Positions 49,564 to 59,490 of a stretch of DNA of 64,000 bases are shown here, piece by piece. The DNA is from Agriotes lineatus. Its lineage: Eukaryota > Arthropoda > Insecta > Coleoptera > Elateridae. Made by a program: the position numbers and the translations under genes. Numbering within the stretch: position 1 is the first letter of the stretch; each line of letters begins with the position of its first letter. Below the pieces are notes generated by a model. It had not been told where the DNA came from, made no database searches, and saw only the letters and a program-made list of their open reading frames with translations. The stretch lies in NCBI GenBank assembly GCA_940337035.1, contig CALNHX010001916.1:124001-188000 (forward strand). Direction: 5' to 3'.

Positions 49564-49812
49564 GAGATTTGTTTATAACAGATCGCTCTGGTCGTTATCC
49601 ACGATACCCTAAGCGATTGTTATTATAGCAAATGCCGCGAAGGTTTTACAGAAATCGAGATTTGTTTATAACAGATCGCTCTGGTCGTTATCCACGATGC
49701 CCTAAGCGATTGTTATTAAAGCAAATGCCGCGAAGGTTTTACAGAAATCGAGATTTGTTATAACAGATCGCTCTGGTCGTTATCCACGATGCCCTAAGCG
49801 ATTGTTATTCTA
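49564..49812 (+). repeat. 93-bp tandem repeat, about 2.7 copies
   Basis: Copies start with GAGATTTG at 49564, 49657 and 49750, exactly 93 bp apart. The first two are complete and differ at few positions (for example GATACCC versus GATGCCC). The third has lost one T in its TTGTTTATA segment and stops after TTGTTATT at about 49809-49812. Each unit contains ATCGCT and later AGCGAT, a 6-bp inverted pair that could form a stem. Such short direct repeats are common upstream of LTR promoters, where they can act as enhancers; here that is inference only. Confidence 0.9.
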
Positions 49813-49961
49813 GCCTGGTACAGGAAAATTTTCTACAGGAATTTCTAGTCGCAGGAACGAAGTGCCTCGGATCGGTTTTAGGAACTAGGCCCCAGGGGGA
49901 CCTAGAGTTAGACGCTGTTCAGGGACGGTGGACGTAAGTTCCTCTAACCGCGTGCGTTATC

Positions 49962-50021
49962 TATTTATACTATACCATACTCTTTATCAGTGCTGGACAT
50001 TTGGAAGGGATGCGCCGGACG
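49962..50021 (+). promoter_or_regulatory. Candidate arthropod core promoter (TATA + TCAGT initiator)
   Basis: TATTTATAC begins at 49962 and TCAGT lies at 49987-49991. If transcription starts at the A at 49989, the TATA-like box begins at -27. TCAGT is the classical arthropod initiator. GGACG at 50017-50021 fits the DPE consensus RGWYV but is one base further downstream than the usual +28 to +32. The 93-bp repeats lie about 150 bp upstream. No coding region clearly follows. Confidence 0.35.
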
Positions 50022-50203
50022 ACGTCCTGTCGATGCGGGCGCAGAACGTTGCTTTTGTCGTGTTATCAATTTTCTCGCGCTTTGGCGATGTTTTCTAGGT
50101 GTATGTGACGGAATTTTAGCGGGACGAAATTTGAACGCATTCCAATGCGTAGAAATAATAATTTCGGCCGGAGCTAACGTCACAATACTACTACGAAACT
50201 ACA

Positions 50204-51854
50204 TTTTTCCGAAAACAAATTAAGATATTTTCTAATTTTTTTTCCTCTTTGGCCACTTTCGTACCAATGACTTCTGCTCTGGAGATTTTAAATGGGAGTA
50301 AAATTTTTCGCAATCCATGTATGTATGAACCTTTAGTTAACCCGTAGAATTTTATTGAAAACCCGAAGCCCGAAGAATGATTGCCAAACCCGAAGTCTTC
50401 GCGTCAAAAAAAAACAGTGTAGGCAACCCTAATAACTATTAGGTAGTAAATGGTTTCTCAAAAACTACATTGAAGCGAAAAAAACAGACAGGATCTTAAT
50501 ATTGGAGAATGCCACATAAATGATTCACGAGTTGAGTGATTGTGTCTTCAGAGATGTCCAAGCAAGATTAATTAACTCGATTTACTAACCAAGGTTTCTA
50601 GATAGCTTCTGTTTGAATAATATCCTACTATCTTGTAGTAAGTATGTTGGCTTGCATATTTTTAAAACTGTAGGTTTGTAGTCTCCTGTAAATCACGCTG
50701 CATTTATAGCTGTATATTTAACTGTAACAATGTAAATTGAGTAGTAAAAGTAATAGTAATTCATTTCCTAACAAAAGATTAATTGAGACGTAAATTTAAA
50801 TGTCTCGTTAATTTAACATTTAAGGATATCCTGTAAATGAAAGGGACATTATAACACCTACTGTTTCTTATCCAGAGGTGAAATGTATATTTTATGTCTC
50901 TAGCACTGAAAGTAGGTATACTGTTAGTGATTTATTTGCAAATTCATTATAAATAATCTGAGAGATCAATGTTTCTTAAATTATTGTTAGTAAATTATTT
51001 TAATTGCGAGCTAATTTAATCTAAACAATTCAGAATCAGTGAAAATGATTACTTACATCTAGTCACAGTAGTAGTTACAGTCTGAAACTCTTTTTACCTT
51101 ATAATTTCTATCTATATTGTGAGAGTTTCATGTTTTAAATGTAATGCATAGACTTGCTATAAATTGGAATATATTTCATGAAGCCTTAATAATTGGTTAT
51201 CACGTTTACATGGCTTTCTAAGAGGCCTGCCACCGTTTCACAACATTTTGCAGTAGTTACCACTAACATTCTGCAGTTTTACTCACGCTAGTACCTCTAT
51301 CTTTCCTTAATCGCTTTTGTACAAGCTTAACAGTGCTTGCAGTTCTCGCAACGTAGTTTTATGCAGAACATGAAACATGACGTGCCTTTTGCTCATTTTC
51401 TACGACTTACCTATGATGATTTTTAAGTAGCAAACTTAAAATTAAGCTTTTTCATGAAGTCTTTTGCAGGTAAAAATTACAGAGGATTTGCAGTAAAATT
51501 ATTTTAACTTGTTCTAGCAGTAACAAATGTAAACGTTTCTCTGTTGAACATTTTTAAATAATGAAATCATACATTTTCTATGACCTATTAACCACTGTCG
51601 ATAAATATTGATAATGTCATAATCCCGAACAATCTAAGAGTGACAAATACATGTATCTAAGGCAAAAGTACTATTAAAAATCAATTATTTAGATTGTTTA
51701 ATTTACGTCAATCATTCCATGAGTAGTTATTTATGCATTGTATCAATATAATTGAATTGGTAAACAATGCGAAGTGATAGAAGGTATGTACTGACACATC
51801 ATTTGCATTTCAGTGTTCTATTAACATACGAAATTAATGAGGTGATCAATCGTG
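50204..51854. other. AT-rich gene-free interval
   Basis: I see no conserved ORF, RNA gene or long repeat. Minor items are the short recurring CCCGAAG words at about 50360-50400 and a small imperfect palindrome around GAGACGTAAATTTAAATGTC at about 50785. It is probably intergenic sequence between the transposon-like segment and the lectin gene. Confidence 0.5.
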
Positions 51855-51871
51855 TAATACTAACTTAATAT

Positions 51872-51877
51872 TTTATT
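51872..51877 (-). terminator. Poly(A) signal AATAAA
   Basis: Canonical AATAAA on the minus strand, downstream of the lectin stop codon at 52139. The region is AT-rich, so a chance occurrence is possible. Confidence 0.4.
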
Positions 51878-51927
51878 AATATATTTAATTTACAACAAAA
51901 CTTATTTTTGGTTTGTGTATCATACAG

Positions 51928-51946
51928 CCCTCTAAGTATTAGAGGG
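51928..51946. other. Perfect 8-bp hairpin in the lectin 3' UTR
   Basis: CCCTCTAA and TTAGAGGG flank a 3-base loop, GTA. The hairpin lies between the lectin stop codon and its poly(A) signal, so it would be present in the mRNA. Role unknown. Confidence 0.6.
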
Positions 51947-52138
51947 TCCTAAAAGTACAATATTCATATTTAATTATATGTAGATGTAACCGGCTCATGT
52001 GAGAGCCCTCTTCACTGCATTGTTCATGTGACTAATATTGTGCACTCTTGCGTCCCACCGCGGGGCAGTGCATCTATGTACAGATCCCACAGCTCTTCTC
52101 TTTTTTAAGTCTATATTTAACAACTATGGCATATCACA

Positions 52139-52386
52139 TCACTGATGTACTTCACACACAAAGAATGTTTCGAACGAGCAAGGCGAGTCATTCCATTTCA
52201 GCCCTTTGCCATCCCTGTTCCACAGCTCTAAGCAGTTCTCTTCCTCTCCGTTTTCATACACGAAGTTGTTGGGTTCTCCTGCGTTCCAGTTCGTGAATGT
52301 GAGGGGCCTGCCAGTCGACATCCAGAAAAACTTGCCTTCATCCGCCAAGTCCGTGCCGGATGTCCAAAAGTGTTCGTGGCCAAGCC
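52139..52386 (-). CDS. C-type lectin, last coding exon (C-terminal half of the carbohydrate-recognition domain)
   Basis: This exon encodes 81 residues plus a split codon and ends in TGA. C-type lectins of this kind are usually secreted, bind sugars with calcium, and act in insect immunity or gut-microbe contact. Visible family marks, numbered from the first whole codon, are FWTSGTDLADEGKFFW (6-21), GRPLTFTNWNAGEPNN (25-40) with the EPN triplet typical of mannose-type binding, the Cys at 51, WND (64-66) and the Cys pair at 69 and 77 in WNDSPCSFETFFVCE. The acceptor is TTTTATTTTGCAG just before 52386, so the intron is phase 1. Residues that seem to precede it (MESNNFYFAG) are intron read-through. 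The first half of the domain and the signal peptide must lie on exons at higher coordinates, which I could not find. Frame and motifs are intact, so it is probably functional. Family assignment is firm; the individual gene is not. Confidence 0.88.
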
Positions 52387-54745
52387 CTGCAAAATAAAAA
52401 TTATTAGATTCCATTGACTTGAGTAGTATCTATTGAATAATGACAAATGTAGGCCAAGACTGGTGACGTTGAGAAACCATTTCTTCATAAATTAGTTTAT
52501 GCGAAGAAAAATAAGAGTTGTAAGTAGTCTACAATTTTATGACAAAGGCAAAAATTCATTATAGTGTTGGTCGATTTCATGCGTTTCAAAGACTGGTCTG
52601 TGAGGCAGAGTAACAAGACTCAATACAAACATAAACACAAGATGCAATGAATGTATTTATTGCTTGTGAGCCACTATCTCCATTGCACTTCTATACAGTA
52701 GATACGATCCTCGACTTCAAAAGGAAATGAATAAATACTTTTAACGATATAAATATTCAAATCATTCAACAATAAAAAGTAGTTAAGTTACATCAAAATG
52801 TCTTGATAAAATAGACAAACACTTACATAATTAAATGATGATTTAACATAATCTAGTTTAAGCTTTAACTTGACCTATAACCAAAATCATATTTCACTTT
52901 CAACATTTCCTAATCCAATATAATGAAATTAGCTGAAGAGCCGAAACAAAGGAAGTGCATCCGACAGCTTGAGCAGGTAATTAATAGTTATACATTTATA
53001 ATATTTTCTGGTTAAAAGTAGTTTAAAACATTAATGGAAAAAAGGTACGAACATTGGCTTATAGCAAATATGTATGAAATTTACTGAGTTCATAGAATTC
53101 AATATATTATTGTCTAATGAAAACTATAAATTAATAATAATAGTAATAATTGTTTTTATTTGAAAATAAACAAATATATAAAAAACCATATACAAATTAA
53201 AATTGATACTACTATAATTTCATAATCTAACATTATGTCTAAATAGACACCATTAAATATACAAATAGAACATAATAAAAAAATATTTAAATCTAGTAAG
53301 ACACTTGAAGTGTTACGTGATCTAAATTATGTTCGTATATTAAGAATTTCAGTATACAACTTAGAAAACGAAAAGATGTCACCACTCCAAAAACGACTCA
53401 TATACAACCATAAGAACCATTCTCCATCAATACTCTTTATGTGGCACTCTTTAGGTTCCCCGAATGCTTATTAGGCTTAAAATAGTTTGTGTCTTTTGCT
53501 CATGAATCAACATAAAAGCATTTTTCTCGTGTGATCTCTGGGAATGAGACCTGGGTACTACATTTCAATGGCCTTAATACTAAACTAGGCACATAAGCAG
53601 TCGTAAGAATATTAAAAAGTTAAAAAATTCGCGAAAAAAGTATTGCTATTTGTTTTAAATAAGCGAGTTCCATTCTCCCATTATATACCAAATAAGGCAA
53701 CAAGAAATGGGCTTTCTTGAGTAAACAAAAATAACTGAATTTTAAAAATCTGTTGTAGAAAAATTGCATGTTTTCCCGTAGCATAACAACGCAACTCCTC
53801 ATAACTAAAGTTGCAACCTTTGCAATTTAAAAAGAGGTATTTGAAATTCTTAATTACTCGGCGACTACTTGCTCTTTAGTGCAGTGAAAAAATCTCTTTG
53901 GAAAAATATTTTGCTAGGGTTGAATGTGAGAAAGTCGCAGTGAATTCATTTTTTGAGTCCAAAAAGATTTTTTTAAAGAAAAAGACTAAAATGGAATAGC
54001 TAAATAAGATTTTCAACAAATACTACGAATTTAATTCACTTTATTGCAAGTCAATATTCAACTAAGTAAGATTTTTTAATCCAACAACTAAATACACGTA
54101 GATAAAGTTGAAATACATTTGTCACACTAATGCAGTACGAAACATTACTTTAATTGTAATGTTTAAGCAATTTTTATGCAGTAAAGCGAAAATGAACTTC
54201 TTTAGAATTTGGGGGACGTTTTTTATTTATAAAATCAAAACCAGAAACTTTCCAAATTCCACAACTTTGTGGGTTGAAATTTCAAATCAATTGTTAAGTT
54301 GTTATTGTCAAACACTAACTGGGCTTATCTATTTCGACAAAATGCAAGACTTGTACAGCAAAAAATTCATAAAAATTCGTTTCTACAAAAATTTGAATAT
54401 TTAACGGTTCGCATTGTTGTAACTTAAGTGATATTTATAACCTTGTTTTATCTAAATGTGACGTAAGATAAAAAATGGATTATTGTCGTAACTTTTATAG
54501 TAACCTATAACAACAGGTGGAATATAATTCCAATGATTTTAGAACCAAACTTAAGTTTTTGATTAAATTACAATAATGAGCCAAAGGTTTAATTGAAAAA
54601 GGTATAATTTTAATTCAATAAGAATATGAATGTATGAATGCATACATTTTTAGAACTTTAGGCTGTAATATAAACAGTTTACTACATTTAAAGCACTCCT
54701 CCAACGAATGGTCGATAACGTAGAGTAGCAAGACTACACATAAAA
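52387..54745. other. AT-rich interval, probably lectin intron and/or intergenic
   Basis: It begins with the polypyrimidine tract and acceptor of the lectin exon on the minus strand. No upstream lectin exon can be recognised, nor any other protein family, RNA gene or clear transposon. A 98-codon open frame at 54108-54404 (+) matches nothing I know and is plausible by chance. If the lectin gene continues upstream, this interval is intron. Confidence 0.5.
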
Positions 54746-56003
54746 CGTATACAGTGTGTCCCAGATCGAGTGGGATTGCATGGGTAACTTTCTTATCATT
54801 GAAGATGGGGATTTGGTTAAATGGGAAATGTTTTGCAGTTTCATATGCTGATTTAAAATCTGCTTAAAAAAATTCAAAATGTTGAACCAGTCAGAAGTTA
54901 TTAAAAAAAAATAAAAACTGCCATTTTCTTGTATGTCAAATATCTTCGTAAGTATAAGAGATACGAAAAAAAGTTTCGTATAAAAGTCACTGTTTTCGAT
55001 GAGACAAATTTAAAATTGGTACCGAACAAAAATTCAAGATGGTTACTTTTGAGGTACTCGTATCAACTTCCTTAAGTTAAATGGGCGCCATATTGGTTTT
55101 TAGGTTACTAAATATATTTTGTATTCTCTTTTTATCGATGTAAGATAACGTATGATTGAATAAAAAATGCCAGTAAAATTAATTGTCTTTACATTTTAAT
55201 CGAGTAGGCTTACATGGATCCAAACAAAAACAAACCAAAAAAATATTTAAAAACAAAACGTAATCCTGATAATCACATGAAATGATCAAAATGCTGTCCA
55301 TTGTTACCTAAACATAGTTGACTCCATTTGACGACACGACGGGTTACTTTACACAAACTTTGTTATTGTTTTTCATCATAGCTACTTACCTACTTGATTA
55401 TACATTTAAAAAGTAATATCACGATGTTTTTGTGGTTCAAGTACTTAGTACTGAATTAACATGTTACTAAGTATTATACGAATTACATACAAAGGTTTTC
55501 TAAAATTAATTCCACCTAATTTTGTTTGGATCCATGTAAGCCTACTCGATGAAAATGTAAAACAGTTAATTTTACTGGTATTTTTAATTCAATCATACAT
55601 TATCTTACATCGTTGAAACGAGAATAAAAAATTATATTCAGTAACCTAAAAATCAAATATGGCGAGCATTTAACTTAAGAAAGTTGATACGAGTACCTCA
55701 AAAGTAGCCAGCTTGAATTTTTGTTCGACACCAATTTTAAACTGGTCTCATCGAAAACAGTGACTTTCATATGAAACTTCTTTTCGTATCTCTTATACTC
55801 ACCAAGATATTTGACATACAAGAAAATGACAGTTTTTAGTTTGTTTAACAACTTCTGCGTGGTTCGGTATTCTGAACTTTTTCAAACAGATTTGAAATCA
55901 GCATATGAAACTGCAAAGCATTGTCCATTTATTCAAATCTCCATCTTCAATGATAAGAAAGTTACCCATGCAATCCCACTCGATCTGGGTCACACTGTAT
56001 ACG
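54746..56003. mobile_element. Foldback DNA transposon with 485-bp inverted arms
   Basis: The left arm, 54746-55230, is the near-perfect reverse complement of the right arm, about 55520-56003. The tips read CGTATACAGTGTG on both sides, followed by CCCAGATCGAGTGGGATTGC. The inner ends read CGAGTAGGCTTACATGGATC on the left, with its complement on the right. The spacer is about 289 bp. The TA next to CAGTGTG would fit the TA target duplication of Tc1/mariner elements. The arms have diverged at scattered sites, so insertion is not very recent. It is a non-autonomous derivative, because only a fragment of transposase is left in the spacer. Confidence 0.85.
55273..55368 (-). pseudogene. Transposase C-terminal remnant, mariner-like
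   Basis: On the minus strand the spacer of the foldback element reads in frame KVTRRVVKWSQLCLGNN then GQHFDHFM and a TGA stop (55273-55275). The ending NGQHFDHFM with the preceding RRV and CL resembles the extreme C-terminus of mariner-type transposases of insects, which often end in NGGHFEHLL or NGQHFQHLL. The frame closes with a TAA about ten codons upstream of the recognisable part. No catalytic domain remains. The family call rests on about 25 residues and is from memory of the family, so it is tentative. Confidence 0.45.
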
Positions 56004-56049
56004 CACATACGACTTGGAGGCAGTACAACAAAGGATAAATGTGCGTAAA

Positions 56050-58448
56050 CTTGGTTAACCCTTTACAAAAAATTCTAAATTAAAGAATATTCAAGAAAGA
56101 GAATAAAGAACATGACTCGAATAATGTTAACGATCGACGAAGAAATGTTTAAAACAAATGACAATAATAACTTGGGGCTCTATTGGGCGTAAAAACAGAA
56201 GAAGAAATGTTGAAACACCAACAAATACAAGTAACTAAGGTTGAAAATAGAAACAAGAAGAAGGAGAACAAACAAAAACTGCGCAACCATTGGATAAAGA
56301 TGGAATGTTGCATGAGACAATTGAGATAATTGATAAAAAAATGAAAATTATTGTTAGATTTGTACCGATGCACAAAAAATAGGGTTGTAATCTATAAAAT
56401 AATCGACGAATTCCATTGCTGAAGGAGGTGTAAAACGCAATCAATGAAAGTCAGTGTGGTTTAATCTTTGGATGAAGCACACCACTAATCGAAAAAAATT
56501 AATCTACAATATGGACATCTATATAATGCTCTATAGACATGGTAAAAGAAACGTGAATCCCCAAATTAGAAAAAGAATGTATACTGCTACAAAAAACATA
56601 TTCGAAAAAGCAATGCAGAAGAGAATTCATAACAAAAAAAGGGATTTGACAAGGATAGGTAATTGGTGGACCATCATTTCTATTAATTATAGGTGAGATA
56701 CCAAGAAAACATGGAAGAGAGGTCTACTTCAAGGAAGCGACCCTGCCCATGAAAGCCTTAGTGTTATCTCACTTCCCAGCACAGGGATGAAACCATGCCC
56801 CAACCCAAGTCCCGCTTTTGTTATTTATCTTTTCCTACCCATACCCAGCTTACTAACTCGCAGAGTCAGTGCGGCGTTTTAAGACCATTACCCTGAAGAA
56901 TGACCTCAACTAATTCACGAAATAATTGTCAAGCGGAGAACTAAGAGTTCAGATTGCCTAAGATGGTTAGCCCCAAGGACTCTGAGGGGGTCACGAGCTC
57001 GATATGCATTTGCAACCTTGTCGTAAAACTGAAGCTAGGTAGAACCTTTAACACAAAATTGTTACTCTATGAAGATCGACTACTACAACTTAAAGAAGAG
57101 ACAAAAGGTCAAGAATTAATCAAATCAAAATATGGATACTCTTTTACCATAAAGGTGAAAATAAAGGCTCGAAAAACAGCGTTGGGATATTAAAACAAGA
57201 ATTGGGGGGAATATCTCAAGACAACTACAGGAATATCCTCAGGAGTGATGATGTCATTTTCTCCCTCAATAAGTGATACTACTCTCACTACTCACATCAG
57301 CGAATATAGAGACAAAGCAGTGAACCAATTTTAAGACGAAGTTGAAATGGCAATGAACAGAGACAAAAGCTTCTACACAATTATAAAATTAGTGACTTCA
57401 ACTCATAAATCGGTAGTAAACAGGGAAATAGACAAAGTTCGCTAGACCAACCTGGGATATGCATACGAAATGATAGGGACCAAATATTTGGCAATTAGAT
57501 CAAAGCCATAAATTTATTTTTCTATGAAAAAAGAGCATAGGAAATGGACTAGAATAACCAGAAGGCAAAAAAATCATACAGGACAACACACCCCTAGAAG
57601 AACAATACTCCCACATCATCAATAGCATATGCAATTCTGAACAAATTTTAGACTAAAAGTAGTGCCAAAGTCCAGCACCGAGAAATATGCGAGAGTGCTA
57701 AGTGCAACTGCAGAGCCCAATGTGATTGCAAAGTCGTATAAATTAATCTCTTCTTTAGAACAAAATAACATAAAGGTCGTTGCATTAAAGGAATAACGTG
57801 CCATTTTAATATATTTGATTTAAAAAATTGGTGTAGCAGAAGTCGTAAAAGATCTGTGTTTTGAATATATAATTGGCTGATATCTTCTTGCAAAAGGAAA
57901 TAAAAGATCTAATAGAATGAGGAGGAAACAGAATAAACTGTAAGACTTGAACAAAGGTAGTAGACAAAGAACAAGATTATACGGCAGGTCATCGAAGAGA
58001 ACAAGGGGCCCAAAATATGTAGAAAAAATAAAGCCGTAAGCCTGGTAGATGAAATGACAAACATATACCAAAACAGAACAGAATTGAAAATACTGATGGG
58101 GCCATAATTATATATAACAGCAATAAGATAACATGAACAAGCAAATAGAATGCTTGAGTAAGAAAGAGATGGCCATACAAAAAAATTATATTAGTAGGCA
58201 TGTTTAGTTGACAAATGTCATAATTAAATTAAGAGTCGAGCCTTCTCGAATATTTGCTACTATTTTTATCTCTTTCTTACTCAAGCAATACGTGTTATCT
58301 TCTTGTTCATGTTATCTTATTGCTGTTACATATAATTGTGGCCCCATCGGTATATATAGAAACATTCTACGAAGACTAATACTCGTTTGTCACTTCAGAA
58401 CCTTTTTTTTGCCCAAGAGATAAAAGAGCACCCTTCACAAAACACAAC
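56050..58448 (+). mobile_element. Decayed sequence, probably the 5' part of a non-LTR retrotransposon
   Basis: The recognisable reverse transcriptase lies just downstream on the same strand. A K/E/Q-rich open stretch at 56201-56329 (EEMLKHQQIQVTKVENRNKK and on) looks like the coiled-coil ORF1 product that such elements often carry. Other short open pieces are 56454-56696, 56954-57193 and 57656-57796 (with LSATAEPNVIAKSYKLI). I cannot place these in a known family. Stops and frameshifts are frequent, and no endonuclease motif could be recognised. Some of this interval may be unrelated host DNA or other transposon insertions. Confidence 0.35.
58091..58352. repeat. Inverted repeat of about 80-bp arms nested in the retrotransposon
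   Basis: The left arm, 58091-58170, contains CTGATGGGGCC, then AACAGCAATAAGATAACATG and CTTGAGTAAGAAAGAGAT. The right arm, 58269-58352, carries the reverse complement with a few changes and a short extra segment. The loop is about 98 bp. It could be a small MITE-like insertion in the older retrotransposon, or a local inverted duplication. No target duplication was identified. Confidence 0.8.
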
Positions 58449-59490
58449 CTAGAGGATATACAAAAAGTAACAAAAGACGATATAAAACAAGTACTACCCC
58501 AAATAGTAAACAATAAAGCGCCATTGAGAAAGGAAAAGTATCAAGTGCTTGGAAAGGTGTCAATCTGGTATTTTTAAGAAGGAAAACAAAAAATAGCTCG
58601 GAATCTATAACCCACTTCACTAATTTCTTATATATGCACATTATTCACCCGAATCGCAACAAATAGAATATCAGACAAATTAGACGGATCCCAAATACCA
58701 GAGCAAATTCTCAGCATATTCAAGCAGTTACAAACATTTACAAAAACGCCAATGTTGTAATTAAACTATTCAAGAATACAAAACCCATTAAGGCCAAACA
58801 AGGGGTAAGACGAGGCAACCCCATCTCCCCGAAGTTCCTCACAAATGTGCTAGAAGACGTTTTTAAGAAACTCCAGTGAGAATAAAAGGATAAATATAAA
58901 CGGCGAACGATTCACTAAGCTAAGATTCGCTGATAACATTATATTATTTTCAAATAACATGGACTAACTTGAAACCACAATAGAAAACCTTTAAACAACC
59001 ACATAGGAAGTATGACTCAAAATAATCATTTCAGAAACCCAAATAATGACTTAACAGAAATGATGAAAGATAAATATTACTGGATGAATCTGATAACCGA
59101 CTAGGTATATTTAGGGCAAATCCTGATACTAAATGAACCAACCAGAAGAGTAGAAATTAGTAGAAGAATCCAACTCATTTGACACAAATGCATTAAACAA
59201 AGGTGTTCAACCAGTGCGTTATGCCTCTAAGACTTGGGTGCTTACAAAGACCAATCTTGAAAAACTAAAAGTGGCAAAATGGAAAGAGCAATGCTCGGAA
59301 TAAAAATAACAGAAAAAAAACAGAAAAAGAAGGAAAACAAAAGTAAATGACTTAGTTAAGAGAGTAGCCAGGTAGAAATGGAAGTAGCTGGGACGGCCAT
59401 GAATGTTACAGAAAAACAATTATTTGGAGACCAGTAATGGGAAACGAAACAGAGAAAGACTAAGAGCCTAATCTCAAAGTTGGATAAATA
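58449..59490 (+). pseudogene. Non-LTR retrotransposon reverse transcriptase, degenerate
   Basis: Successive frame-shifted segments on the plus strand follow the order of insect endonuclease/reverse-transcriptase proteins. They are VTKDDIKQVLPQIVNNKAP (58467-58523); TRIATNRISDKLDGSQIPEQ (about 58647-58706); a palm segment, GVRRGNPISPKFLTNVLEDV (from 58802); LRFADNIILFSNNMD around 58920; and VFNQCVMP then ASKTWVLTKTNLEKLKVA (59203-59277). The last recognisable part is GKRNRGRLRA near 59440. The enzyme would copy element RNA into DNA at the target site. It is dead: many stops and frameshifts, an apparent deletion after EQI near 58710, and the active-site motif changed from FADD to FADN (58926-58937). 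The last 289 bp also form most of the first monomer of the adjoining satellite. RT assignment is secure; the clade (RTE, CR1 or other) is not. Confidence 0.85.

Larger units (their letters stand above)
48525..50203. mobile_element. Transposon-like segment abutting the satellite (possible LTR element fragment)
   Basis: The satellite ends in AAGTC at 48524 and a different, GC-richer sequence begins with TGTAA. Two readings are possible. In the first, 48525-48970 is a 446-bp LTR, since it starts TGTAA and ends TTACA (48966-48970), an inverted pentamer pair typical of LTR ends; a TGG-initial segment follows at 48979 where a primer-binding site could sit. In the second, the whole 48525-50203 segment is a single long LTR ending in ACTACA, with repeats in U3 and a promoter near 49989. 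No second LTR, no gag or pol coding and no flanking target duplication is visible. Base composition becomes clearly AT-rich after about 50.2 kb, which supports a boundary there. Confidence 0.3.
51855..52138 (-). other. Probable 3' UTR of the C-type lectin gene
   Basis: The lectin stop codon is at 52139-52141 on the minus strand. Reading on, the first good poly(A) signal, AATAAA, is the reverse complement of 51872-51877, about 260 bases after the stop. Cleavage would then fall near 51855. Transcript data would be needed to fix the end. Confidence 0.45.

Noticed and set aside
49990..50223. 77-codon plus-strand open frame right after the TCAGT site
   Set aside because: It starts with GTG rather than ATG, has no recognisable family, and the composition changes midway at about 50.2 kb.
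52228..52488. 86-codon minus-strand frame overlapping the lectin exon
   Set aside because: It is the lectin exon read in a wrong frame plus intron; it has no lectin motifs.
52923..52980. Plus-strand mini-exon MKLAEEPKQRKCIRQLEQ followed by GTAATT donor, or the minus-strand reading CSSCRMHFLCFGSSAN as a decayed upstream lectin exon
   Set aside because: The plus reading is only 18 codons with no partner exon. The minus reading resembles a lectin helix only loosely, meets a stop soon after, and has no clear acceptor.
54108..54404. 98-codon plus-strand ORF
   Set aside because: AT-rich, matches no known family, and has no supporting splice or promoter signals; chance is adequate.
55811..56038. 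75-codon plus-strand ORF in the right arm of the foldback element
   Set aside because: It lies almost wholly in the inverted arm and has no transposase features; a by-product of the arm sequence.
57619..58641. Several minus-strand ORFs of 60-83 codons rich in F, L and Y
   Set aside because: They are antisense to the decayed plus-strand retrotransposon and show no domain.
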